Part shown: one piece after another, positions 19,125 through 28,393 of the stretch
Layout: every line of letters starts with the position of its first letter
How positions within the stretch are numbered: position 1 is the first letter of the stretch
NCBI GenBank assembly: GCA_018334565.1
Contig: JAGXLU010000010.1
Location: forward strand, 1 to 57,798
Direction: 5' to 3'
Length of the DNA stretch: 57,798 bases
DNA from: Halanaerobiales bacterium
GTDB taxonomy: Bacteria; Bacillota; Halanaerobiia; Halanaerobiales; M55B127
Notes under the pieces: generated by a model
Seen by the model: the letters and a program-made list of their open reading frames with translations, nothing else
What the model was told of the DNA's origin: nothing
Databases searched by the model: none
Program-made: the position numbers and the translations under genes

Positions 19125-19748
19125 TTAAACCTCATCTTCTAAAGCCTCTATTATCCTAGCAATCGATTTCTGGCTCGTCTTCATACTAACTTTATTTACT
19201 ACTAACCTTGCACTCAACTCGCGAATATCTTCATATACAATTAAACCATTTTCTTTTAATGTACGCCCCGTTTGTACTATATCCAATATAGTATCTGCCA
19301 AGCCGGTTAACGGAGCCAGTTCAATTGAACCGTTTAATTTAATGATCTCCACCGGTTCACCTTTTGACCTGAAAAATCTGCGGGTAAAATTAGGATATTT
19401 AGTAGCAACTTTTCTTTGTAGCAGGGTCTTTTTTCTATTCGGTAGACCTGCCAGAGAAAATCTGCATCTGCCGAATTTCAAATCCAACACTTCATATAGG
19501 TCTCTATTTTCCTCTAAAAGTGTATCTTTACCTACAATCCCCAAATCAGCCGTACCATATTCAACATAAATCGGTACATCAGCAGGTTTAACCAATATGA
19601 TTTCTAAATTTTCATCAGGCAGATGAAAAATTAATTTTCTTGATTTAAGCATGTCTTCAAAAAGATTGATATCAGCACTTCTAAAGAGTTTTACAGCCTC
19701 TTTGGCCAATCTTCCTTTAGCCATCGCTATACAAATCTTATCCATCAT
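19125..19748 (-). CDS. hisG: ATP phosphoribosyltransferase, short form
   Basis: The first enzyme of histidine synthesis, condensing ATP and PRPP. At 207 residues it is the short form, lacking the C-terminal regulatory domain, and needs HisZ for activity and feedback control; hisZ is immediately upstream. Motifs: MAKGRLAKEA, EYGTADLGIVGKDTL and the PRPP loop region LTGLADTILDIVQTGRTL. The frame opens with two ATGs; the second (19745) is better spaced (7 nt) from GGGAGG. The first ATG shares one base with the hisZ stop. Confidence 0.96.
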   Translation of the reverse strand: MMDKICIAMAKGRLAKEAVKLFRSADINLFEDMLKSRKLIFHLPDENLEIILVKPADVPIYVEYGTADLGIVGKDTLLEENRDLYEVLDLKFGRCRFSLAGLPNRKKTLLQRKVATKYPNFTRRFFRSKGEPVEIIKLNGSIELAPLTGLADTILDIVQTGRTLKENGLIVYEDIRELSARLVVNKVSMKTSQKSIARIIEALEDEV

Positions 19749-21019
19749 TATACCTCCCTGACTTTTTCTAAAATTGCTTCATATAATTTTTTATCATGAA
19801 GTTCACTATCAATATTTATACATTTGCCGGTATGATAATTCTTTAGTTCTATCCTGCTTTTACTGTAATCAAGCTTATAGTCCATACCCTGAAAATTAAT
19901 ATATTCTGCATCTTTACTCTCTTCAAATATTTCTACAATATAGTTATTATTACGAAGTTCTTCAGCCAGTCTATGCGCATTTTTAAAATTAGCTTCCTTA
20001 TTATAATTAATTATGATCCTGTCTCTTTCAGCCTGAAAGTTATAATGTACTTTGCTTAAATACTCAAGTATATTTTCTATTTCCAATGCAAAACCAACAG
20101 CAGGTTCTCCTGCTCCAAACTTTTCAGTTAAATTATCATACCTGCCCCCATTAGCCAACAAAATATTGTGTTTTCCGGCATATCCCTTAAAAATAATGCC
20201 GGTGTAATATCCGTGTCGAGAGATCAACATAGGGTCAAAGGTTATGTAATTAATTAAATCCAGTTCTTTTAGTTTGTCAAATAATTTTTCCAGCTTTAAT
20301 ACTTCAGCCCTGGCCATTTTTGATATCGGTAATTTTTTAAGTTCTTTGATTACCTCTTTCGGAGAACCAAAAAGTGTAGATAGCTCTATCAAAGTTTTTT
20401 TGCTATTCTGTTTTAAATCAAAATCTTTAAGATACCTCTTTATCTCCACTTTATTTTTAGCTGCCAGTAATGATAGCAGGTTTTCTTTTTGATAATCACT
20501 TAAATTCATTTCATATAAAACTTCATTGATTAAATCCGCATGACCTATATCTATTAAAGGCCTTTCAATATGTAATTTCTGCATGGTTTTGATTAATAAT
20601 ACGATCATCTCTATATCTGAATTCAACTTGTTACTTCCGATCAATTCAACTCCCGCCTGAGTTTTTTCCTTCAAACTCAAACTCTGACTATTTTTAGACT
20701 GATAAGCGGTGGTCAGATAAGAAAATTTTAAGGGCCGGGGTGTATCCTGGAACCTGGTCGCAGCCAATCTAGCTATCGGCATTGTTACATCGGGTCTTAA
20801 TACCAATATCTGGCCATTTTCGTCAACCACTTTAAACATCTCACTTTTATCTAATATACCCTCGATACCACTATATAATTCCAGAGATTCTAAGGTAGGT
20901 GTAATAACTTCCCGATAATCAGCATCTTGAAAAACTCCTCTTATTCTTTTATATATCTCTCTTCTTCTCCTAAGCTCTGCAGGCAAAATATCCCTTACAC
21001 CTTCTACAAATGCATTCAT
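19748..21019 (-). CDS. hisZ: ATP phosphoribosyltransferase regulatory subunit
   Basis: A 423-residue histidyl-tRNA synthetase paralogue that partners short HisG. It has the class II motif 2-like segment LRPDVTMPIARLAAT and a motif 3-like AVGFALEIEN. It lacks the anticodon-binding domain of a true synthetase, and its place at the head of the his operon supports HisZ. The start ATG follows AGGAGG with 7-nt spacing. No T-box or leader peptide is evident in the 194 nt upstream. Confidence 0.93.
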   Translation of the reverse strand: MNAFVEGVRDILPAELRRRREIYKRIRGVFQDADYREVITPTLESLELYSGIEGILDKSEMFKVVDENGQILVLRPDVTMPIARLAATRFQDTPRPLKFSYLTTAYQSKNSQSLSLKEKTQAGVELIGSNKLNSDIEMIVLLIKTMQKLHIERPLIDIGHADLINEVLYEMNLSDYQKENLLSLLAAKNKVEIKRYLKDFDLKQNSKKTLIELSTLFGSPKEVIKELKKLPISKMARAEVLKLEKLFDKLKELDLINYITFDPMLISRHGYYTGIIFKGYAGKHNILLANGGRYDNLTEKFGAGEPAVGFALEIENILEYLSKVHYNFQAERDRIIINYNKEANFKNAHRLAEELRNNNYIVEIFEESKDAEYINFQGMDYKLDYSKSRIELKNYHTGKCINIDSELHDKKLYEAILEKVREV

Positions 21020-21147
21020 GAATTGTCCTCCTAATTATTAAAATTATTTGCTCTATTTGGCAAGTATAATTTATAAATGGCAATCTAATCATATTTAACA
21101 GGTATTAAATTTAATTATACAACAATTTTATTAAAGATTCATTATTA

Positions 21148-21177
21148 TTGCAAATTTTTATCCTTTAGTGTTATAAT
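21148..21177 (+). promoter_or_regulatory. Promoter of the PHP phosphatase gene
   Basis: TTGCAA (21148-21153), 18-nt spacer, TATAAT (21172-21177), 36 nt before the start codon, divergent from the histidine operon. Confidence 0.55.
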
Positions 21178-21213
21178 AATATTTGATATTAAAAATTCAG
21201 GGAGTGTGATCTA

Positions 21214-22020
21214 ATGTTATTTGACTACCATCTTCATTCTGACTTTTCAGCAGATTCGAAGATGACATTAAAAGATATATGTGAAACTGCTGTGCAAAAA
21301 AATTTAAGTGAAATTGCTGTCACAGATCATCATGATATAGACTACCAGGATGATCAAATTGAGTTCAATCTAGATAAAAATAAGTATCTGGATGAACTAG
21401 AAAAATATCAAAATCTTTATGCTGATCGCTTAACAATTAAAAAAGGTATAGAAATGGGGATGCAAACCCACATTTTGAATCAATGTAATCAGTATTTAAA
21501 AGATGATTTTGATTTCATCATAGCCTCTTTTCATACTGCTGAAAAGAAGGATCTCTTTAATGGAGACTTCTTCAAAAATTATCAACAGTGGGAAGCTTAT
21601 CTGCGTTATTTGCAATCAATATTAGAAGTGATAGATAATTTTGATAATTATTCTGTAATCGGTCATCTCGATCTGGTTAGGCGCTATGGATATTACGAAA
21701 CAACCCCAGATTTAATGGATAATAACAAAGCTGTAGAACTAATTCGAGAAATCCTCAAAAAAATAATAAAAAATGATAAGGGAATTGAAGTAAATACAAC
21801 TGGTTATTATATCGGAAATGGGCAAAATCCTCTACCCTCTATTAAAATTCTAAAATTATATAAAGAATTAGGTGGAGAAATTTTAACAATCGGATCTGAT
21901 AGCCATTCAAAAAATCAAATCGCATACAAATTTTTAGAAACCATTGCCCTTTTAAAAAAAATCGGTTTAAATAAATTAACTACTTTTACAAAAATGAAAC
22001 CAACCTTTCATAAAATTTAA
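21214..22020 (+). CDS. PHP-domain phosphatase, probable histidinol-phosphatase
   Basis: A 268-residue PHP-superfamily metal hydrolase. The metal-binding sites are all present: DYHLHSDFSADS at the N-terminus, VTDHHD near residue 40, a mid-protein IASFHT, GHLDLVRRYG near 150 and GSDSHS near 228. It is close in size to HisK/HisJ-type histidinol-phosphatase. It lies divergently next to a histidine operon that lacks any histidinol-phosphatase, so completing that pathway is the likely role (inference from context). GGGAG lies 9 nt before the ATG. Confidence 0.85.
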   Translation: MLFDYHLHSDFSADSKMTLKDICETAVQKNLSEIAVTDHHDIDYQDDQIEFNLDKNKYLDELEKYQNLYADRLTIKKGIEMGMQTHILNQCNQYLKDDFDFIIASFHTAEKKDLFNGDFFKNYQQWEAYLRYLQSILEVIDNFDNYSVIGHLDLVRRYGYYETTPDLMDNNKAVELIREILKKIIKNDKGIEVNTTGYYIGNGQNPLPSIKILKLYKELGGEILTIGSDSHSKNQIAYKFLETIALLKKIGLNKLTTFTKMKPTFHKI

Positions 22021-22033
22021 TCATGAATTCGAC

Positions 22034-22060
22034 GAGCCCTTTTTAAACAGGGCTCTATCT
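22034..22060. terminator. Hairpin between convergent genes
   Basis: GAGCCCT (22034-22040) pairs with AGGGCTC (22049-22055). The downstream U-tract is poor on both strands, so terminator activity is only suggested by its place just after the PHP gene. Confidence 0.45.
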
Positions 22061-22089
22061 GTCTAGTAAAATTGGTTTTAATCTTAATA

Positions 22090-23478
22090 TTATGATTTGC
22101 CTTTTCTTCTTTCTTCAATCATCTTGTCTGCTTCATCTACCCAATCGCCAATAAGATATTTGCGACCAACCCAGAGTGCTCTGACCGTAAAATCTACCAC
22201 TAAAGCAATTAATATACCTATTAATCCCAGATCAAAAATGATGCTCAGTAAATAACTTAAACCCAGTTTAAATACAGTTTGACTGAACAAATTGCCAAAA
22301 AAAGCGGTTTTTGTATTCCCTGCACCATTTAACATCCCAGCATAAACTCCATAGATAGTTAAAATCGGAGCCCCGATACTTAATGCTTTTATAAATCTGA
22401 TCCCATAAGAAATTGTTTCTGGATCATCTGTGAATATACGAATTAAAAATGATGCACTGAAAAACAGGACAATGGCAAAACCTCCAATGGTAAATATGGA
22501 TAAATAAACCATACCCCTAGTGACTTTTTTGCTTTCTTCAGGTTGTCCTGCACCTAATTTCTGTCCACCCAATATCGTAGTTACTGTGTAATAAGAACGG
22601 TGGAGAGGAGCAATAAGTTGCTGGTGAATGCGGCGGGCTATATGGTAAGCTGCAGCTGCTTCTGTACCAAAGGTTAAGACAAGTGAATTAAAGGGAAAAG
22701 TAATCAAACTCTGGTATAAACCCTGCATAATTTTAGGCATGCTTACTTTAAATAACTGCCTTATAATTGTAAAATCCCAATTTTTAGAAGGCTTCTGTAG
22801 ATCAAATTCACTTCTGGGACCCATGAAGATAATAAAATATATAAACGCCGAAATAAGTTTAGCTGTAAATGTACCAATACCTACACCCAATACTCCATAA
22901 TTGGGGAATGGGCCTAAACCCAAAGCCAAAACTACTGATAGTAATATATTTATTACATTACCAATGACTTCAACTACCATCGGTGTTTTTGTATCCCCGG
23001 TCCCCTGTAGGGCCCTAGCAGATATTATGGAAACAATTCTAAAAGGGGCTGCAGAGAAGATGACAAGCAAATACTTTGCTCCTAATTGAACCACTTCAGG
23101 AGCAGCACCTAATATACTTATTAATTTTTCCGGTATCAACCATCCAATAATTATAAAAGGAATCCCGATGATAATACTGGCAAAGAGAACCTGACTTAAG
23201 ATCTCATCTGAATTACTTTTGGCTGTTTTTGTACCAGTACCGCTTTCCTGTGAAATCAGAGAGATACTGCCTGTCCCTAATCCCAGACCAATTCTAAGTA
23301 TGATCCTCTCCCAAACATCACCAAGGCCAACTGCAGTAACAGCTGCTGGGCCAAAAAAACCCATTAGTATCATATCTGTAGTCCTCATCGCAGTGGTAAA
23401 TATATGGTTTAACATCACCGGCCAAGCAAGAATATATGCCTCTTTCCAGACTGGTAAGTACATTAAAAATAATGACAT
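22090..23478 (-). CDS. MATE-family multidrug/cation efflux protein
   Basis: A 462-residue protein with about twelve membrane helices arranged as two repeats. Family motifs: the N-terminal LAWPVMLNHIFTTAMRTTDM, then ISARALQGTGDTKTPM at the end of the first half, and GAPILTIYGVYAGMLNGAGNTKTA in the second. MATE proteins exchange cations (Na+ or H+) for organic cations across the cytoplasmic membrane. GAGGGTG lies about 10 nt before the ATG. It stands alone on the minus strand. Confidence 0.92.
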   Translation of the reverse strand: MSLFLMYLPVWKEAYILAWPVMLNHIFTTAMRTTDMILMGFFGPAAVTAVGLGDVWERIILRIGLGLGTGSISLISQESGTGTKTAKSNSDEILSQVLFASIIIGIPFIIIGWLIPEKLISILGAAPEVVQLGAKYLLVIFSAAPFRIVSIISARALQGTGDTKTPMVVEVIGNVINILLSVVLALGLGPFPNYGVLGVGIGTFTAKLISAFIYFIIFMGPRSEFDLQKPSKNWDFTIIRQLFKVSMPKIMQGLYQSLITFPFNSLVLTFGTEAAAAYHIARRIHQQLIAPLHRSYYTVTTILGGQKLGAGQPEESKKVTRGMVYLSIFTIGGFAIVLFFSASFLIRIFTDDPETISYGIRFIKALSIGAPILTIYGVYAGMLNGAGNTKTAFFGNLFSQTVFKLGLSYLLSIIFDLGLIGILIALVVDFTVRALWVGRKYLIGDWVDEADKMIEERRKGKS

Positions 23479-23962
23479 TTTTTGTTCACCCTCTAAACAA
23501 TATCAAAAGTCATTATAACACATAAAAGGAATAGCCCGCAATAATAACAGACTATTGTTTTATCTGTTTTAAGCAAAATCATACATAAGAATTTTACTGC
23601 ATTAATAACTATATTTAAGTTAATTAGGATAATCAAGGGAGCACAGTAACTGCTTTTTAAAAAAACAAACATCATAACTACAGACGTATTAAAACATTAA
23701 TCCAACAATTTGAAACTTATTTTAAAAAGTTAGTTCTTATCGAAATCATGTAAACAAAGTTTTTCAAAAACTGTCAAATCTTCTTCATAATATACATTTC
23801 TTAAATAAGTGCTAATGCTCTAATAAAAATTAGAAGATTTATATACAAAATATAAAATCAAGATAATCAGAAATTTTTTTATTAAGTTTGTTGTTATGAC
23901 AAAGATATATACTGTTTTAAATTAAATATAAAAAAATAATTATAAATCTGATATTAAACTTT
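23479..23962. other. Intergenic region, nothing recognised
   Basis: 484 AT-rich nt between the MATE gene and the end of the TspO-like gene. Only a 60-codon hydrophobic frame without an RBS is present, which I do not accept as a gene. Confidence 0.5.
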
Positions 23963-24751
23963 TTATCTCGAAATATCTGCCATGATATTGAACTGATTTT
24001 TATAAAACTGATCTGCTGATATTGTAACCAAAAGCACTATTCCAATTAATGCAGTATTTTGCAGAAAAACATATTTCCCTTGATAGCCTTCCGGTGACAA
24101 TAAATAACTATAGATGCCAAAGTAGGCCCAAGCTATAGGAATTGGAAAAATTGCATTTTTAATGTCTAATACAACTTTCAAAGTCAATCCTACTGCAATA
24201 AAAAGAATTATAGAACCCCATGTCTCAGCTGCTATGCCAAATCTGCCCCATCCTATTTTAACAAGCCAAGCAGCTATATTTACAACAGTTGCAATAAAAA
24301 GCCATCCTGAATACAAGCCAAAAGCAATTGGAAGCAGCCATCTTTTTTCAGTTTGTATTTTTCCAATCCTTTTTACAATTAGAACCATAATGATCAGAAA
24401 AGAAAAAATAAAAACTAAAGATAATCCGATTAAGTTATAAGAAAAACTGATAATCCACACTATATTTAAAGCACATGACAACCAAAAGAGAAAACTAATT
24501 TCATCAACAGCATTCTTGTAGTAAGAATCCTTCTTTTTGACTATCATAACAACTATAGAAATTATTAAAAAAGTATATATCACACTCCAAATACTGAAGG
24601 TTGAGGGTGATGGAGTAATTAAAGTTGGATTCATGTCCGATACTTCTTTTTGAGAAAGACCATTGATCAATCCAAAAGCACCCATACCATTAATAATTAA
24701 TGTAATACCTAATAAAATTAAGTTGATCCATGATTTTTTTTCACGTTTCAT
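23963..24751 (-). CDS. TspO/MBR-related membrane protein
   Basis: A 262-residue protein with about seven to eight hydrophobic helices and no signal peptide. Segments resembling tryptophan-rich sensory (TspO/MBR) proteins occur in the right order: TPSPSTFSIWSVIYTFL, LNIVWIISF, LYSGWLFIATVVNIAAWL and IPIAWAYFGIY. It is longer than a minimal TspO (about 155 residues). TspO proteins bind porphyrins and lipids; any such ligand here is inference. GGAGG lies about 8 nt before the ATG. It follows the flavodoxin gene by 115 nt on the same strand. Confidence 0.65.
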   Translation of the reverse strand: MKREKKSWINLILLGITLIINGMGAFGLINGLSQKEVSDMNPTLITPSPSTFSIWSVIYTFLIISIVVMIVKKKDSYYKNAVDEISFLFWLSCALNIVWIISFSYNLIGLSLVFIFSFLIIMVLIVKRIGKIQTEKRWLLPIAFGLYSGWLFIATVVNIAAWLVKIGWGRFGIAAETWGSIILFIAVGLTLKVVLDIKNAIFPIPIAWAYFGIYSYLLSPEGYQGKYVFLQNTALIGIVLLVTISADQFYKNQFNIMADISR

Positions 24752-24866
24752 TTTTTTCCTCCTTAAATAATTTAAATATTGTTAAACTTTAGGCTTCTAT
24801 GTTCTTTAATCTTTATTATATTAACGATTTTCATTTAAATTATATAAAAAGCTAATTCATTTGAAT

Positions 24867-25394
24867 CTATTTAAAATCTTCAATTTTTTTAGCATAAGAA
24901 ACAATCTCTTCAATATGTCCTTTATTGACATAATTAGTCGGATTATAAAAGCCCTTAAGAATTGCTTTTTCATCCTTTGTTTTGTTTTTTTTCTTTTCCA
25001 GGTATTTTTTAAATACATTTAGCATAATTTTAAAAACGCCTTTAACTTTAGAAAAATCAACCCCACCAGGTAAATAAAAGAATTTGTGGAATGCTAATTG
25101 TTCTTCATTAAAGTTATTATTTTTAATATCATTGATATCTTTTTCAACATTATTATTACCAGCACAGGCGAAAATAATAATTGGTTTCTCTTTAAACCAT
25201 TTCAGAACTTTTTTAATTTTGTTCATTTTACCCATATATACACCACTACCAAAAATAATGTTTTGGTAGTTACTTATTTCTGTTTTTTTAAATTTTGAAA
25301 AATCTCTTATTTCCCAATCTAATTCTTCCGCAATCCAAGTGGCATACTGCAAAGTGTTTCCATATTTGCTCTTATATAGAACAATATTTTTCAT
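24867..25394 (-). CDS. Flavodoxin-domain protein (HemG/flavodoxin_5 type)
   Basis: A 175-residue protein beginning IVLYKSKYGNTLQYATWIAEEL, the FMN phosphate-binding loop of flavodoxins, followed by NIIFGSGVYMGKM and IIIFACAGN at the isoalloxazine-binding positions. It resembles the flavodoxin-like protoporphyrinogen-oxidase (HemG) group in layout, but electron transfer in general is the safer call. Its start codon overlaps the stop of the upstream FAD oxidoreductase by one base, so the two are translationally coupled and probably work together. Confidence 0.78.
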   Translation of the reverse strand: MKNIVLYKSKYGNTLQYATWIAEELDWEIRDFSKFKKTEISNYQNIIFGSGVYMGKMNKIKKVLKWFKEKPIIIFACAGNNNVEKDINDIKNNNFNEEQLAFHKFFYLPGGVDFSKVKGVFKIMLNVFKKYLEKKKNKTKDEKAILKGFYNPTNYVNKGHIEEIVSYAKKIEDFK

Positions 25395-26992
25395 TATCTT
25401 TTCCCTTTCTTTAAAGTCTTAACTGCCTTATCAGCAGCAACTTTTCCAGTTAAGATACTGATTGGTAGTCCTGAAGGGCTAAATGTCCATTGACCAGCTT
25501 TTAATACATCAGGAATTGGAGTATTACAGGTTTTTTTGATTCGAGTCATCCTAGTTATAGCTGGTATAACATCATTGGTGAAAGCCCAACCAGTGATGCT
25601 TCCTTCGAAATTACCACTTAATCTTTCGATGGTGAGTGGCGAAGAACTAAAGCGATTAATTATTTTCCCTTTTATGTTTTTATATATGCTGTTGTTAAGA
25701 ACAGCAATAATCTTTTTTTCAGCAATGTTTTTAAAATCTTCATAAAATCCTAAAGATTTAATATTACTGACAAAATTATAATCCATTGGAACACTGACAA
25801 TTAATCCCGTTTTCCCTTTTGGAGCAAGATTTTCATTCCGTAGAGAAGGAATTGAAATTTCATAAGTAGTATATTTAAGATAATCATTCATCCAGTTGAT
25901 AATTTCCTTTTTATCAACTGATTTACTTACAGTTTTAAGTCTCTCTATAATTTTTGATTGGCCGATTTTTTCAGGTGTATAAAAACAATGGCCACTGGAC
26001 CTTTTTAAAAAGTATCTTTTGTCTAAATCAATAGCTAAAAAAAGTGAGAAAATTGAATCTCCACCTTTTTTCCCACTAAGAAGACTTTTTTGTTCTTCAA
26101 TTCTTTTTTTGATTTTGATATCTTTAATTGTTTCAATGTCGATTGCATTATATAACTGATTTAGATCAGCTGCCCAAATTAATTGATCATATTCATACTG
26201 TTGATTCTTCTGATCAAAAAGAGTTTTATTATAGCAATCAATTTTTTTGATTTCTGTACCCGTTTTGATAATACCATCTGATTGGCTGATATAACTTTCT
26301 ATCTTTTTAACCAAATCAAACGTTCCATTAATCGGGTATTCATAATCTAAATACAGGCTAAAATAACTCAAAGCAAAAGAAGCAGGTGTCTTTTGAAAAA
26401 AATGTTGAATAATGATATCAATTAATGATTGATTATCAGTTAACTGACTCAAATAATCATTAGCTGGCAAATTAAATTCCTTGATTTTTCTTGATTTTGC
26501 TAAAAATTTAAATAGCCAGGGAATTAATGTTTTGAAAAGATATTTTTTGTCTTTCTTTAAATCTTTAAATAAAGGATTCTCAATTCCATATAAAACATCC
26601 ATATAATTCATAACTTTTTTAATTTCATGAAGTATTACATCAATATCGTTTTCATTATCAGGATAAAGTTTCACAAGCATTTCCCGGTAATCATTTAAAC
26701 TATCAATTGTATCAATCCGTATTAATTCATTTTCAATCCCAATAGATACAGTGTTTTTGACAAATTCAATATTTAAACCAAGCTGCTTTATCATAGGTTT
26801 AACAATTCCGGAATCAATAATACCTCTGACACCTGCATCAAACAAAAATCCGTCATGATAAAATGAACTTACTAAACCACCTACCTTCTTTTCTTTTTCG
26901 CAAAGTAGTATTTTGCAGCCGTTTTTAGTCAGATAAGCTGTGCTTGTCAATCCAGCAATTCCACCACCGACAATGATTGCATCATATCTCAT
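25394..26992 (-). CDS. CrtI/phytoene-desaturase-like FAD oxidoreductase
   Basis: A 532-residue FAD-dependent oxidoreductase. The N-terminus carries the dinucleotide-binding motif AIIVGGGIAGLTSTAYL followed by EKEKKVGGLVSSF, and the C-terminus the family's closing motif (GQWTFSPSGLPISILTGKVAAD). The overall shape fits the phytoene desaturase/carotenoid isomerase superfamily, but no prenyl synthase or phytoene synthase gene is near, so carotenoid synthesis is not supported. It starts 4 nt after the SDR stop and overlaps the flavodoxin start. Confidence 0.8.
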   Translation of the reverse strand: MRYDAIIVGGGIAGLTSTAYLTKNGCKILLCEKEKKVGGLVSSFYHDGFLFDAGVRGIIDSGIVKPMIKQLGLNIEFVKNTVSIGIENELIRIDTIDSLNDYREMLVKLYPDNENDIDVILHEIKKVMNYMDVLYGIENPLFKDLKKDKKYLFKTLIPWLFKFLAKSRKIKEFNLPANDYLSQLTDNQSLIDIIIQHFFQKTPASFALSYFSLYLDYEYPINGTFDLVKKIESYISQSDGIIKTGTEIKKIDCYNKTLFDQKNQQYEYDQLIWAADLNQLYNAIDIETIKDIKIKKRIEEQKSLLSGKKGGDSIFSLFLAIDLDKRYFLKRSSGHCFYTPEKIGQSKIIERLKTVSKSVDKKEIINWMNDYLKYTTYEISIPSLRNENLAPKGKTGLIVSVPMDYNFVSNIKSLGFYEDFKNIAEKKIIAVLNNSIYKNIKGKIINRFSSSPLTIERLSGNFEGSITGWAFTNDVIPAITRMTRIKKTCNTPIPDVLKAGQWTFSPSGLPISILTGKVAADKAVKTLKKGKR

Positions 26993-26996
26993 TCAA

Positions 26997-27926
26997 TCAC
27001 ACATCCTTTTCGGTTAAGCCAACCATGTCTAAACTCAAGTTCCATATTTTTTTCTGTTTTTTTTGATCTAAAGCATGTTTTGCGGGTTTTTCTTCGAGCG
27101 TTAGATTAAAAAATTTACCACTAACATTACTTAATTCACCGGCTGAAGCTAAATAATAAATCGCTTCACCGGATATCTTTGGATCTTTTAAAAAACGCCA
27201 GGTTACATTATGTAAAAACCACCGATATAGTCTACCGTTATTATTACCTATGTTAGTTCTTACACTACCCGGGTGCATGGCATTGATAGTAACATTAGTC
27301 CCTTCCAACTCTTCAGCTAATTGCAAGACAGTTAATAATTGCGCTGTTTTAGAAGCTCCGTAACTTCTCAAACCAGTATAGATTCGCTTTTCCCAGTTTA
27401 AATCATTTAGATCCAGTCCGTTAAATCGATGTCCCTCCGAATTGACTTGAATAATTCTTGAAGGTGAAGATTCAATCATTCTGTCTAATAGCAGTTGAGT
27501 AATCAAAAAAGTTCCTAGATGATTGACACAAAAGACCATTTCAAACCCATCTTTATTTAAAATTCTTTTAGTTGAATGAATACCGACACTATTAATCAAA
27601 ATATCTATTTTTTGATATCTATTTAAAATCGCCATAGCTGCTTTTTTGACTTGTTCTAAATCAGAAAAATCAGCGATAAAATAATCAACAAATACTGAAT
27701 ACTTTTTTTCAATCTCTTCTTTGACAGCTTTAGCTTTATTTTCGTTGCGAACCACCATCACAATATTCGCTCTACCAGCAGATAATGCTTTTACAGCTTC
27801 ATAACCAACGCCAGAAGTAGCACCGGATACAACACAGAGTTTCCCATCCATAGATTCAATACTATGTTTTTGATCAGCTTTACTATTTTTAATGAACATC
27901 AATTGTTCCGGAAATTTAAATATCAT
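26997..27926 (-). CDS. Short-chain dehydrogenase/reductase
   Basis: A Rossmann-fold NAD(P)-dependent oxidoreductase of the retinol-dehydrogenase-like subgroup: VSGATSGVGYEAVKAL (nucleotide-binding TGxxxGxG), the NSVG variant of the structural NNAG, a VNSEG strand with the active Ser, and YGASKTAQL with the catalytic Tyr and Lys. The ATG at 27926 is chosen because AAGGAG lies 7 nt upstream; an in-frame codon at 27965 would overlap the previous gene. About 310 residues. It is the second gene of a four-gene run. Confidence 0.88.
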   Translation of the reverse strand: MIFKFPEQLMFIKNSKADQKHSIESMDGKLCVVSGATSGVGYEAVKALSAGRANIVMVVRNENKAKAVKEEIEKKYSVFVDYFIADFSDLEQVKKAAMAILNRYQKIDILINSVGIHSTKRILNKDGFEMVFCVNHLGTFLITQLLLDRMIESSPSRIIQVNSEGHRFNGLDLNDLNWEKRIYTGLRSYGASKTAQLLTVLQLAEELEGTNVTINAMHPGSVRTNIGNNNGRLYRWFLHNVTWRFLKDPKISGEAIYYLASAGELSNVSGKFFNLTLEEKPAKHALDQKKQKKIWNLSLDMVGLTEKDV

Positions 27927-27937
27927 TTTACATCTCC

Positions 27938-28393
27938 TTACCCGAAAAACAATCTCATAAACCATCGATATATTATTCTAATAAAAGGAATTTCATCATA
28001 AATATCGCCCCAAAGATCGTAATAATCTCTTTGCTCAATAATGAGCCCTTCACTATCAAAAGTCAACCTTGTGGAACCGTAAAGCGGTTTTGGTGGAAAA
28101 AACCTAAAAGACATCGTCATCTTCCATTCCATCATCACAATATTATCAGTTTTACTAATATTAATAATATCCATTTTTAAACTCTTACAACGTTTAGTCA
28201 AGCGATTACACATTGCTTTAAATTTATGTTTTCCTTCAATTTTCTGGATTGAATCTTGAAAGATAATATCTGCATGATAAAGAGGAAAAATATGTGACCA
28301 ATTCGGTTTTTTTTCTTCACTATATGTTTTTGACCATAATTTTTTAATCTTTTCAGTAGATAATATTTGACTTTCTTGTAGGTTATTAGTCAT
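27938..28393 (-). CDS. SnoaL/NTF2-like protein
   Basis: A 151-residue protein of the NTF2/SnoaL cone fold by appearance: an N-terminal helix, HADIIFQDSIQKIEG resembling the early family strand, then the central METM-type strand VMMEWKMTMSFRFFPPKPLYGSTRLTF and a DYYDLWGDIY tail. Such proteins are small ligand-binding or isomerase-like folds. Similar genes often lie beside SDR and FAD oxidoreductase genes in lipid-modification clusters of other bacteria (established loosely; not checked here). GGAG lies upstream of the ATG. It leads the operon. Confidence 0.7.
   Translation of the reverse strand: MTNNLQESQILSTEKIKKLWSKTYSEEKKPNWSHIFPLYHADIIFQDSIQKIEGKHKFKAMCNRLTKRCKSLKMDIINISKTDNIVMMEWKMTMSFRFFPPKPLYGSTRLTFDSEGLIIEQRDYYDLWGDIYDEIPFIRIIYRWFMRLFFG

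Noticed and set aside
21020-21213. T-box or histidine attenuator before hisZ
   Set aside because: No T-box core sequence, no run of His codons in a leader frame and no terminator hairpin were found.
23493-23675. 60-codon hydrophobic minus-strand frame between the MATE gene and the TspO-like gene
   Set aside because: No RBS, low-complexity hydrophobic composition expected by chance in AT-rich DNA, and no family resemblance.
25394-26992. Carotenoid biosynthesis operon
   Set aside because: The CrtI-like oxidoreductase has no phytoene synthase or prenyl transferase neighbour, so the superfamily call alone does not support that pathway.
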